Below are positions 7,215 to 14,445 of a stretch of DNA of 57,661 nucleotides, piece by piece (the first letter of the stretch is position 1; each line of letters starts with the position of its first letter). A program made the translations under genes and the position numbers. The notes under the pieces were generated by a model. It saw nothing but the letters and a program-made list of their open reading frames with translations. It made no database searches and was not told the DNA's origin. Origin of the DNA: Chryseobacterium gleum. Lineage in GTDB: Bacteria; Bacteroidota; Bacteroidia; Flavobacteriales_F; PHOS-HE28. Location: NCBI GenBank assembly GCA_945872795.1, contig CAMCAZ010000018.1, positions 1-57,661 of the forward strand, written 5' to 3'.

Positions 7215-8702
7215 ATGGCCCGCCTTTCCCTGCTCATCAGCCTATTGTTCAGCGTGCTGGGCATGCAGGCCCAACGGGAAGCGCATCAGTGGTACTTCGG
7301 GGCGGAGGGCGTGGGGCTGGACTTCAATACCTGCCCACCCACCGTGTTGGAGGACGGGTTGGGGGCGGGAACCTTCGAAGGGGCCAGTGCCATCAGCGAC
7401 CCCAACACCGGGGAGCTGCTGTTCTACACAACTGGCAATGTGATCATCAACGCGGATCACGAGGTGATGGTGAACGGCGAACCGTCCGGGTTGACCAACA
7501 CCATGTCACAGAACATGATCATCCCCAAGCCGGGGTCCAGCACCATCTACTACGTGTTCACCCCGGATGTGCAGGGCGGGCTGGTGCTCAACACCCTCTA
7601 CCCGGACGCCTACGGGTTGAACATGGCCATCGTGGATATGTCGCTCGACTTCGGCCTGGGTGCGGTGGTGAACAAGTTCATCCCGGTGCGGCCGCCGCCC
7701 AACTGCGAACTGCTCACAGCGGTGCGCCACAGCAACGGCACGGACTTCTGGCTGATCGGCCATGTGTACGGCACGGACGAGTTCTTCGTGTACGCCATCA
7801 CCGAGGACGGTCTGGCGGATGAACCCCTGCTGCAGGCCATCGGCCCCGTGATCGACACCCCGCAGCCGGGAACGCCGGACGGATCGAACTTCGACGCGAT
7901 CGGTAACCTGAAGGCCTCCCCACAGGGTGATCGGCTGGCCTTCACCACCTTCTACAACGGAAGGACCGCCCTGTTCGACTTCGACGCGAACACCGGGCTG
8001 ATCAGCAACCCCATCCCGCTCCTGATCGGCAAGGGCGGCTACGGCGTGTGCTTCTCTCCAGGCGGGAGCAAGCTGTATGTCTCGGCGCGCGACACGGCAT
8101 TCTACAGCGGTTTCATCGATGCCGACCTGTTCCAATTCGACCTGAGCGCCGGTGATGCGGCCGCCATCCAGGCCTCCCGCTTCCCGGTCTTCTCCCCTGC
8201 CGTGGGCGGCTTCGCCACCATGCGTCTGGGCCCCGATCAACGGATCTATGTGGCGCGGGCCAGCCAGGACCTTAGTCCGCTGGGCGACAGTTATCTGGGC
8301 GTCATCATCCGACCGGAGCTGCCCGGCGCAGCCTGCAACTATGTGCATGACGGGGTGTTCCTCAACGGACAGCGCGGCAGCTGGAGCCTGAACAGCCTGT
8401 ACGAGACCGGAGGCACCTGCGGTGCCGGTATTCTCTCAGGCCTCAGCGAACGCACGGCGCCCGATGCGCTCACCCTGCGCCCAAGCGTTACCGGGTTCGA
8501 TGTTTCCTGGCCCCAGGACCTCCGCGTGGAATTCCTGGAACTGCTCACGACGGATGGCCGGGTCCTGCGCTCGGTGGGTGTGGCCTCAGATAGCGGTACG
8601 TACAGCCTTGCTACGCAGGGCATTCCCTCGGGCTGCTACATCCTGCGCCTGCGCGGAGCGAATACCCAGCTTGCGGAGCGCTTCGTCCTGACGGGGCAAT
8701 AG
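7215..8702 (+). CDS. T9SS-secreted beta-propeller-like protein
   Basis: 495 residues. Start at ATG 7215 because the signal peptide (MARLSLLISLLFSVLGMQA, then QREAHQ) begins there; the frame is open further upstream. The N-terminus has the WYFGAEGVGLDFN, EGASAISDPNTGELLFYTTGN and MIIPKPGSSTIYYVFT pattern common to large Bacteroidota surface proteins with a propeller-like N-terminal domain. The last 75 residues (LRPSVTGFDVSWPQDL ... GCYILRL ... ERFVLTG) look like a type A T9SS C-terminal sorting domain. Cargo is exported and attached or released at the cell surface; substrate unknown. Read divergently from the ATPase gene across the operator. Confidence 0.8.
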   Translation: MARLSLLISLLFSVLGMQAQREAHQWYFGAEGVGLDFNTCPPTVLEDGLGAGTFEGASAISDPNTGELLFYTTGNVIINADHEVMVNGEPSGLTNTMSQNMIIPKPGSSTIYYVFTPDVQGGLVLNTLYPDAYGLNMAIVDMSLDFGLGAVVNKFIPVRPPPNCELLTAVRHSNGTDFWLIGHVYGTDEFFVYAITEDGLADEPLLQAIGPVIDTPQPGTPDGSNFDAIGNLKASPQGDRLAFTTFYNGRTALFDFDANTGLISNPIPLLIGKGGYGVCFSPGGSKLYVSARDTAFYSGFIDADLFQFDLSAGDAAAIQASRFPVFSPAVGGFATMRLGPDQRIYVARASQDLSPLGDSYLGVIIRPELPGAACNYVHDGVFLNGQRGSWSLNSLYETGGTCGAGILSGLSERTAPDALTLRPSVTGFDVSWPQDLRVEFLELLTTDGRVLRSVGVASDSGTYSLATQGIPSGCYILRLRGANTQLAERFVLTGQ

Positions 8703-8848
8703 GTGGCGCGGTCCTGCGGCCTGAGCTGTGCGACGTTCATCACGGCCATCCTCTCCTACGATGGACCCGACGTTAACAAACGGGTCAATACCATAGCCAC
8801 GTCCTGCGCTGTTGATATCACGCGGATAAGCTCCTCCCCGCGCCCGGT

Positions 8849-8856
8849 TACCTTTG
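8849..8856 (+). promoter_or_regulatory. -7 promoter box TACCTTTG
   Basis: Ten bases before the ATG of the helicase gene at 8867. Confidence 0.6.
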
Positions 8857-8866
8857 TACCCTTCCC

Positions 8867-11269
8867 ATGAATTATCTGCAAGGCCTGAACCCCGCACAAC
8901 GTGCGGCAGTGGAGCATACCGATGGCCCCACGATGGTGATCGCCGGGGCGGGTAGCGGCAAGACCAAGGTGCTTACCGTGCGCATTGCGCACCTGATGGC
9001 CAGCAAGCAGGTGGACCCCTTCCGGATCCTGGCCCTGACCTTCACCAACAAGGCGGCCAAGGAGATGAAGGCGCGCATCGCCACGATGGTGGGCCGCAGC
9101 GAGGCCGCCAACCTGTGGATGGGCACCTTCCACAGCGTGTTCAGCCGCATCCTGCGCTCGGAGGCCGACAAGCTGGGCTACCCCAAGGACTTCACGATCT
9201 ACGATTCCGACGACAGCCGCAGCGTGATCAAGGGCATCGTGAAGGAGTGGCAGCTGGACGACAAGCTGTACAAGCCCAACCAGGTGCACGGCCGCATCAG
9301 CATCGCGAAGAACAACCTCATCGGTCCGCTGGAATACCTGGCCAATGTGGAACTGATGGCGGGCGACGCCAGCGTGGGCCGTGAGCGCATCGGCGATCTG
9401 TACAAGGCCTATGCGGAGAAGTGTTTCCGCGCGGGAGCCATGGACTTCGATGACCTGCTGTACAATACCGCCCTGCTCTTCCGAGACCACCCGGAGGCCA
9501 TGCTGAAATACCAACAGCGCTTCCAGTACCTGCTGGTGGACGAGTACCAGGACACGAACGCCGTGCAGTACAGCATCGTGAAGACCCTGGCGGCGCGGCA
9601 TGAGAACATCACCGTGGTGGGCGATGACAGCCAGAGCATCTACGCCTTCCGCGGGGCCAACATCCAGAACATCCTCAACTTCCGCAGCGACTACCCGGAC
9701 CACAAGCTCTTCAAACTGGAGCAGAACTACCGCAGCACCAAGGTGATCGTGGGGGCCGCCAATTCGCTGATCGAGAAGAACAAGGACCAGATCAAGAAGA
9801 CCATCTGGACGGACAACGTGGAGGGCGAGCGCATCCGCGTGCACCGCGCCCTGAGCGACAACGAGGAAGGCGCCTTCGTGGCCCACAGCATCTTCGAGAC
9901 CAAGATGCAGGAGCAGGTGCCCAACAAGGGTTTCGCCATCCTGTACCGCACCAACGCGCAAAGCCGCAGCATGGAGGAGGCCCTGCGCAAATTGAACGTG
10001 CCCTACCGCATCTACGGCGGCATGAGCTTCTACCAGCGCAAGGAGATCAAGGACCTGATCAGCTACTTCCGCCTGGTGTGCAACCCGCGCGATGAGGAGG
10101 CCTTCAAGCGCGTGATCAACTACCCCACCCGCGGCATCGGGCAGACCACCGTGGACAAGCTGATGGTGGCCGCAGCGGAAAAGCAGATGTCCATCTGGGA
10201 CATGCTGCTGGAGCACCTCGGCGACCTGGGCTTCCACAGCGGCACCCGCAAGGCCATCGCCGACTTCGTGCTGATGATCCAAGGCTTCCAGACCATGCTG
10301 CCCACGCACGCCGCCGCCATCCTGGGCGAGGAGGTGGCACGCCGCACGGGGATCCTGAAGGACCTGTTCTCCGACAAGACGCCCGAGGGCGTGAGCCGCT
10401 ACGAGAACATCCAGGAACTGCTGGCGGGCATGAAGGAGTTCAGCGAGCGTGATGCCGAGGGCAGCGACGTGCCGAAGACGCTGAGCGACTTCCTGATCGA
10501 TGTGGCCCTGCTGACCGATGCCGACAACGACGACCCGAACGACAACGACCGGGTGAGCCTGATGACCATCCACAGCGCCAAGGGGCTGGAGTTCCCACAC
10601 GTGCACGTGGTGGGCCTGGAGGAGGACCTCTTCCCCAACCTGATGGCCGTGCAGAGCCGTGCCGACCTAGAGGAGGAGCGCCGCCTGTTCTATGTGGCGC
10701 TGACGCGCGCCGAGAAGCGCTGCACACTGAGCTACGCCATGAGCCGCTACAAGTGGGGCAACCTCACCAGCAGTGAACCGAGCCGCTTCATCGAGGAGAT
10801 CGATGCGAAATACCTGGAGCTGCCCCGCCAGAGCGAACGTGCGGCCTTCGGAGGTTTTACGCCCGACCGTGGTACGCCCCCCTGGGCGCGTCAACCCCGC
10901 GTGGTGGACCGGCCGGCCGATGAACGCAGCAGCTCGAAACCGGTGTACGGTCGCGAGAAACGCGCACCAGCACCTGAAGGGCGACGACCCGCCGGAGCCC
11001 CGGCACCACCGCCCGCCCCGGCACCGGACCAGCGCAACCTGAAGCGCATCACCAGCACCGGAACGCCCGTTCAGGCCACCGCGTCGCTGGGCGGCCCCGT
11101 GCCCGACCTGTCCGAAGGCATCACCGTGGAGCACGAACGCTTCGGCAAGGGCAAGGTGCTGAAGATCGAAGGCCTGCCACCCGACCTGAAGGCCACCATA
11201 TTCTTCCCCAGCGCCGGCCAGAAACAGCTGCTGCTGAGGTTCGCGAAGCTGACGGTGGTGGAGGGATGA
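8867..11269 (+). CDS. uvrD: ATP-dependent 3'-5' DNA helicase, UvrD/PcrA type
   Basis: 800 residues, superfamily 1. Walker A at residues 26-33 (AGAGSGKT), motif Ia LTFTNKAAKEMK, Q-like NPAQRAAV, motif II LLVDEYQDTN, motif III VVGDDSQSIYAFRGAN, motif IV-V QNYRST, TIHSAKGLEF and motif VI YVALTRAEKR are all present. A variable Pro/Ala/Arg-rich linker (about 645-725) precedes a small PcrA C-terminal domain (ITVEHERFGKGKVLKIEG) that in PcrA contacts RNA polymerase. Acts in nucleotide excision and mismatch repair and in clearing replication blocks. It is the source of the truncated copy at 5316. uvrD and pcrA cannot be told apart here. Confidence 0.95.
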   Translation: MNYLQGLNPAQRAAVEHTDGPTMVIAGAGSGKTKVLTVRIAHLMASKQVDPFRILALTFTNKAAKEMKARIATMVGRSEAANLWMGTFHSVFSRILRSEADKLGYPKDFTIYDSDDSRSVIKGIVKEWQLDDKLYKPNQVHGRISIAKNNLIGPLEYLANVELMAGDASVGRERIGDLYKAYAEKCFRAGAMDFDDLLYNTALLFRDHPEAMLKYQQRFQYLLVDEYQDTNAVQYSIVKTLAARHENITVVGDDSQSIYAFRGANIQNILNFRSDYPDHKLFKLEQNYRSTKVIVGAANSLIEKNKDQIKKTIWTDNVEGERIRVHRALSDNEEGAFVAHSIFETKMQEQVPNKGFAILYRTNAQSRSMEEALRKLNVPYRIYGGMSFYQRKEIKDLISYFRLVCNPRDEEAFKRVINYPTRGIGQTTVDKLMVAAAEKQMSIWDMLLEHLGDLGFHSGTRKAIADFVLMIQGFQTMLPTHAAAILGEEVARRTGILKDLFSDKTPEGVSRYENIQELLAGMKEFSERDAEGSDVPKTLSDFLIDVALLTDADNDDPNDNDRVSLMTIHSAKGLEFPHVHVVGLEEDLFPNLMAVQSRADLEEERRLFYVALTRAEKRCTLSYAMSRYKWGNLTSSEPSRFIEEIDAKYLELPRQSERAAFGGFTPDRGTPPWARQPRVVDRPADERSSSKPVYGREKRAPAPEGRRPAGAPAPPPAPAPDQRNLKRITSTGTPVQATASLGGPVPDLSEGITVEHERFGKGKVLKIEGLPPDLKATIFFPSAGQKQLLLRFAKLTVVEG

Positions 11270-11283
11270 TCCGCGCACATCGC

Positions 11284-11291
11284 TACATTTG
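11284..11291 (+). promoter_or_regulatory. -7 promoter box TACATTTG
   Basis: Exact TAnnTTTG 76 bases before the DUF4290 start, in the gap after the helicase gene; a second weaker GTCCTTTG sits three bases before that ATG. Confidence 0.45.
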
Positions 11292-11367
11292 ACCACCACG
11301 ATCGCGGAGCACTGCCCCTTGGGCACCCGGCGCACCGCTCGATCCCTCATCCTGAAGTCCTTTGCCC

Positions 11368-12051
11368 ATGAGCCTTCCCGGCCTCGAATACAACACGCAG
11401 CGCAGCCAGTTACCGATCCCCGAATACGGTCGCAACGTGCAGCGCATGGTGGACCATTGCATGGAGATGGAGGACCGCGAGCAGCGCACCCGCGCCGCCA
11501 AGGCCATCATCCAGGTGATCGGGCGCCTGAACCCACAATTGCGCAATAGCGACAATTTCGAGCGCACCCTTTGGGACCACCTCTGGATCATGAGCGCCAT
11601 GAAGCTGGATGTGGACGCCCCCTTCCCCATGCCCAGCGCCGATGAGCTGGAGAGCAAGCCCGAGCGCGTGCCCTACCCGCAATCGTCGATCAAGTATGGC
11701 CACTACGGGAAGATGGTGCAGCGCATGATCGACCAGTGCGTGGCGCTGGAGGACGGCGAGAAGAAGGAGGCCTACACCACCCTGATCGGCAACCTGATGA
11801 AGAAGCAGTTCCTGACCTGGAACCGCGACACGGTGCCCGACCCGGTGATCCTGAAGGACCTGGCCGAACTGAGCAAGGGCAAGCTGCGCATGAAGCCTGA
11901 GGTGCAGCTGGCAGCCACGGCCGACCTGCTGCGCGCCCAGCAGAACGGCCCCCGCAACGAAGTGGACCTGCGCCGCAGGCCCAGCAGCGGCGGTGGTGGT
12001 GGTGGTGGCGGCAACAAGAAGCGCAATCGCAACCGCAAGAAACGGTATTAA
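11368..12051 (+). CDS. DUF4290 family protein
   Basis: 227 residues from ATG 11368 (GTCCTTTG lies just upstream; an upstream TTG is less likely). The start LPGLEYNTQRSQLPIPEYGRNVQRMVDHC is typical of DUF4290, a Bacteroidota-only family of unknown function found next to murA, as here. The body is helical and has an internal near-repeat: the YGRNVQRMVDHCMEMEDREQR segment recurs as YGKMVQRMIDQCVALEDGEKK about 75 residues later. The tail is Gly then Arg/Asn/Lys-rich (GGGGGGGGNKKRNRNRKKRY), which suggests nucleic-acid contact. No membrane segments, so probably cytoplasmic. Confidence 0.85.
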   Translation: MSLPGLEYNTQRSQLPIPEYGRNVQRMVDHCMEMEDREQRTRAAKAIIQVIGRLNPQLRNSDNFERTLWDHLWIMSAMKLDVDAPFPMPSADELESKPERVPYPQSSIKYGHYGKMVQRMIDQCVALEDGEKKEAYTTLIGNLMKKQFLTWNRDTVPDPVILKDLAELSKGKLRMKPEVQLAATADLLRAQQNGPRNEVDLRRRPSSGGGGGGGGNKKRNRNRKKRY

Positions 12052-12246
12052 TGCCCGTAGCGTCGAGCCACTGGGTCGACCTGAACGGCCAAGCAGAACG
12101 GTGACGATGGGACAACGTTCCATAGTCGTATGCCGCATTCGTCCACAGCACACCGTGCAAAGTCCGACCCTGCGTGGCACCGGGCACGTGCCGAAGCACC
12201 GTTGCTTTGAAGGGCCCGGCCAACCGTTCCGGGCATCCGACCGAAC
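12052..12246 (+). other. 195-base gap before murA
   Basis: No gene seen. Contains a CCCGTAGCGTCnAGCCAC segment (12054-12071) that recurs upstream of dnaJ at 17904. Confidence 0.4.
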
Positions 12247-13554
12247 ATGGGAAGTTTCCGCATTGAAGGAGGGCGCCGCCTGAAGGGCACCCTCACCCCA
12301 CAGGGCGCGAAGAACGAAGCGCTGCAGATCCTCTGTGCCGTGCTGCTCACCAGCGAGCCGATGGTGATCCGCAACGTGCCGGACATCGTGGACGTGAACA
12401 AACTGATCGACCTGCTGCGCCACATGGGCGTGGAGGTGGAAAAGCTCAACGACAGCGACTACCGCTTCACGGCCAAGAACATCGACATCGAGTTCTTCCT
12501 GAACCCCCAGTTCAAGCAAATGGGCGGCGGCCTGCGCGGCAGCGTGATGATCGTGGGTCCCCTGTTGGCCCGCTATGGACGTGGCTACATCCCCACGCCC
12601 GGAGGTGACAAGATCGGCCGGCGACGGCTGGACACCCACTTCATCGGCTTCCAGAACCTGGGGGCGGAGTTCAACTACGACAACAAGGAGGGTTTCTACC
12701 GGGTTGAAGCCAGGCAGCTCAAGGGTGCGAACATGTTGCTGGATGAGCCTTCGGTGACGGGCACGGCGAACATCGTGATGGCCGCTGTGATGGCCGAGGG
12801 GCGCACCACCATTTATAACGCCGCCTGCGAGCCCTATCTCCAGCAGCTCTGCCACATGCTGAACCGGATGGGTGCCAAGATCACCGGCATCGGCAGCAAC
12901 CTGCTGGTGATCGACGGGGTGAAGGAACTGGGCGGCACCGAGCACCGCATGCTGCCGGACATGATCGAGATCGGCAGCTTCATCGGCCTGGCCGCCATGA
13001 CGCGCAGCGAGATCCTGATCAAGGACACCGGCTATGATCACCTGGGCTGCATCCCCGACGTGTTCCGCCGCCTGGGCATCACCGTGATCCGCCAAGGAGA
13101 TGACATCCTGATCCCGGCCCACGACCACTACAAGATCAAGACCTTCATCGATGGCAGCATCATGACCATCAGCGACCATCCATGGCCCGGGTTCACCCCC
13201 GACCTGCTGAGCATCGTGCTGGTGGTGGCCACCCAGGCCAAGGGCAGCGTGCTGATCCACCAGAAGATGTTCGAGAGCCGCCTGTTCTTCACGGACAAGC
13301 TCATCGACATGGGCGCGCAGATCATCCTGTGCGATCCGCACCGTGTGGTGGTGAACGGGCATGACTTCCAGCAGTCGCTGCGCGCCATCCGCATGACCAG
13401 CCCCGACATCCGTGCCGGCGTGGCCCTGCTCATCGCGGCCCTCAGTGCCGAGGGCACGAGCACCATCGAGAACATCGAGCAGATCCAACGCGGCTACCAG
13501 CACATCGACACCCGCCTGAACGCCCTCGGCGCGCGCATCGAACTGATCAGCTGA
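12247..13554 (+). CDS. murA: UDP-N-acetylglucosamine 1-carboxyvinyltransferase
   Basis: 435 residues, full length for the family. Catalyses the first committed step of peptidoglycan synthesis: enolpyruvate transfer from PEP to UDP-GlcNAc in the cytoplasm. Seen: PQGAKNEALQILCAVLLTSEP at the N-terminus (Lys22, Asn23), GYIPTPGGDKIGRRRLDTHF around residue 121, and the C-terminal ALSAEGTSTIENIEQIQRGYQHID. Position 121 is Asp where E. coli has the catalytic Cys115 in PGGC; a Cys-to-Asp change at this site is the known basis of intrinsic fosfomycin resistance in other bacteria. Follows DUF4290 after a 195-base gap with no clear terminator, so co-transcription is possible. Confidence 0.95.
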   Translation: MGSFRIEGGRRLKGTLTPQGAKNEALQILCAVLLTSEPMVIRNVPDIVDVNKLIDLLRHMGVEVEKLNDSDYRFTAKNIDIEFFLNPQFKQMGGGLRGSVMIVGPLLARYGRGYIPTPGGDKIGRRRLDTHFIGFQNLGAEFNYDNKEGFYRVEARQLKGANMLLDEPSVTGTANIVMAAVMAEGRTTIYNAACEPYLQQLCHMLNRMGAKITGIGSNLLVIDGVKELGGTEHRMLPDMIEIGSFIGLAAMTRSEILIKDTGYDHLGCIPDVFRRLGITVIRQGDDILIPAHDHYKIKTFIDGSIMTISDHPWPGFTPDLLSIVLVVATQAKGSVLIHQKMFESRLFFTDKLIDMGAQIILCDPHRVVVNGHDFQQSLRAIRMTSPDIRAGVALLIAALSAEGTSTIENIEQIQRGYQHIDTRLNALGARIELIS

Positions 13555-13609
13555 GGTCCGGTCACTGACCGCTGTTCCAGTCGACCTGTGCACGGGCCGG
13601 AATGGGCAA

Positions 13610-13636
13610 ATGAGCACATGGTCTCATGAGCACATG
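13610..13636 (+). repeat. Direct repeat ATGAGCACATG, two copies
   Basis: Copies at 13610-13620 and 13626-13636, 16 bases apart, in the gap between murA and the thioredoxin gene, about 65 bases upstream of that gene's -7 box. Possible activator or repressor site. Confidence 0.35.
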
Positions 13637-13701
13637 CCTTTCCCGTGTCCGGGATCCCCATCGCGGCACGTTATTGGCTATCCGCCGCCCGCACAGCAAC
13701 C

Positions 13702-13709
13702 TATCTTTG
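13702..13709 (+). promoter_or_regulatory. -7 promoter box TATCTTTG
   Basis: Four bases before ATG 13714, identical in sequence and spacing (TATCTTTGCCGCATG) to the promoter at 2063-2070. Confidence 0.65.
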
Positions 13710-13713
13710 CCGC

Positions 13714-14292
13714 ATGAATCCTCGTACCATCATGTCCAAGATGCGCATCATCACCGTGGCTGCAGTAGCGTTGCTGGCCATCTACGGTTTCACCGCCCGC
13801 ATGGAACGCGCCGATGCCCCGGGGTCCGGCCCCAAGGTGGGCACCGCCATCGGCGACCAGGCACCCGAGCTGGCCTTCATGAACCCCGACAGCACCAAGG
13901 TGCTGAAGCTCTCCGAACTGAAGGGCAAGTACGTGCTCATCGATTTCTGGGCCAGCTGGTGCGGTCCCTGCCGCAAGGAGAATCCCAACGTGGTGGCGGC
14001 CTACACCAAATACAGCCAGGCGAAGTTCAAGACCGGCAAAGGCTTTGAGGTGTACAGCCTCAGCCTGGACCGCAGCCGCCAGGCATGGAAGCAGGCCATC
14101 GCACAGGACGGTCTGAAATGGAAGTGGCACGTGAGCGACCTCGGCTTCTGGAACTCCAAAGGCGCCCAACTGTATGGGGTGAACTCCATCCCGATGAGCT
14201 TCCTGATCGACCCCAACGGCGTGATCATCGCCAAGAACCTGCGCGGCATTGCGCTGCACCAGGAGCTGGACAAGCACGTGAAGAGCCTCTGA
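13714..14292 (+). CDS. Membrane-anchored thioredoxin-like protein (TlpA/ResA type)
   Basis: 192 residues. One N-terminal hydrophobic segment (IITVAAVALLAIYGF) serves as anchor or signal, followed by an AhpC/TSA-redoxin domain: GDQAPELAFMNPDS, LSELKGKYVLIDFWASWCGPCRKE (catalytic Cys83 and Cys86), LDRSRQAWKQAI, then the cis-Pro region SIPMSFLIDPNG. These proteins reduce or isomerise disulfides in the periplasm, for example during cytochrome c maturation. Start fixed by TATCTTTG four bases upstream, which excludes the longer frame from 13645. Followed by a terminator, so probably monocistronic. Confidence 0.88.
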   Translation: MNPRTIMSKMRIITVAAVALLAIYGFTARMERADAPGSGPKVGTAIGDQAPELAFMNPDSTKVLKLSELKGKYVLIDFWASWCGPCRKENPNVVAAYTKYSQAKFKTGKGFEVYSLSLDRSRQAWKQAIAQDGLKWKWHVSDLGFWNSKGAQLYGVNSIPMSFLIDPNGVIIAKNLRGIALHQELDKHVKSL

Positions 14293-14311
14293 GCGCAGCG
14301 ACCCTGTTGAT

Positions 14312-14339
14312 GAACGCCTCCGGTATCCCGGGGGCGTTC
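14312..14339 (+). terminator. Hairpin terminator after the thioredoxin gene
   Basis: GAACGCC pairs with GGCGTTC around a CCGG-tat-CCcGG core; 20 bases after the stop codon. Confidence 0.5.
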
Positions 14340-14445
14340 GTCGTTGGGGAGGGATACCAACATTCCCTCATTTCGGTACAGCGCATGGTTGGAAATGAAC
14401 CCGTGATCCTGTAACATTGATAACCCTATCGTTCAACCCAAGACC

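Noticed and set aside
8756-10606. 616-codon minus-strand frame opposite the helicase gene
   Set aside because: His/Val/Leu-rich composition typical of the antisense of a GC-rich gene; no domain; fully inside uvrD.
11410-13617. 735-codon minus-strand frame across DUF4290 and murA
   Set aside because: Antisense shadow of two well-supported genes, with His/Asp/Val-rich low-information sequence.
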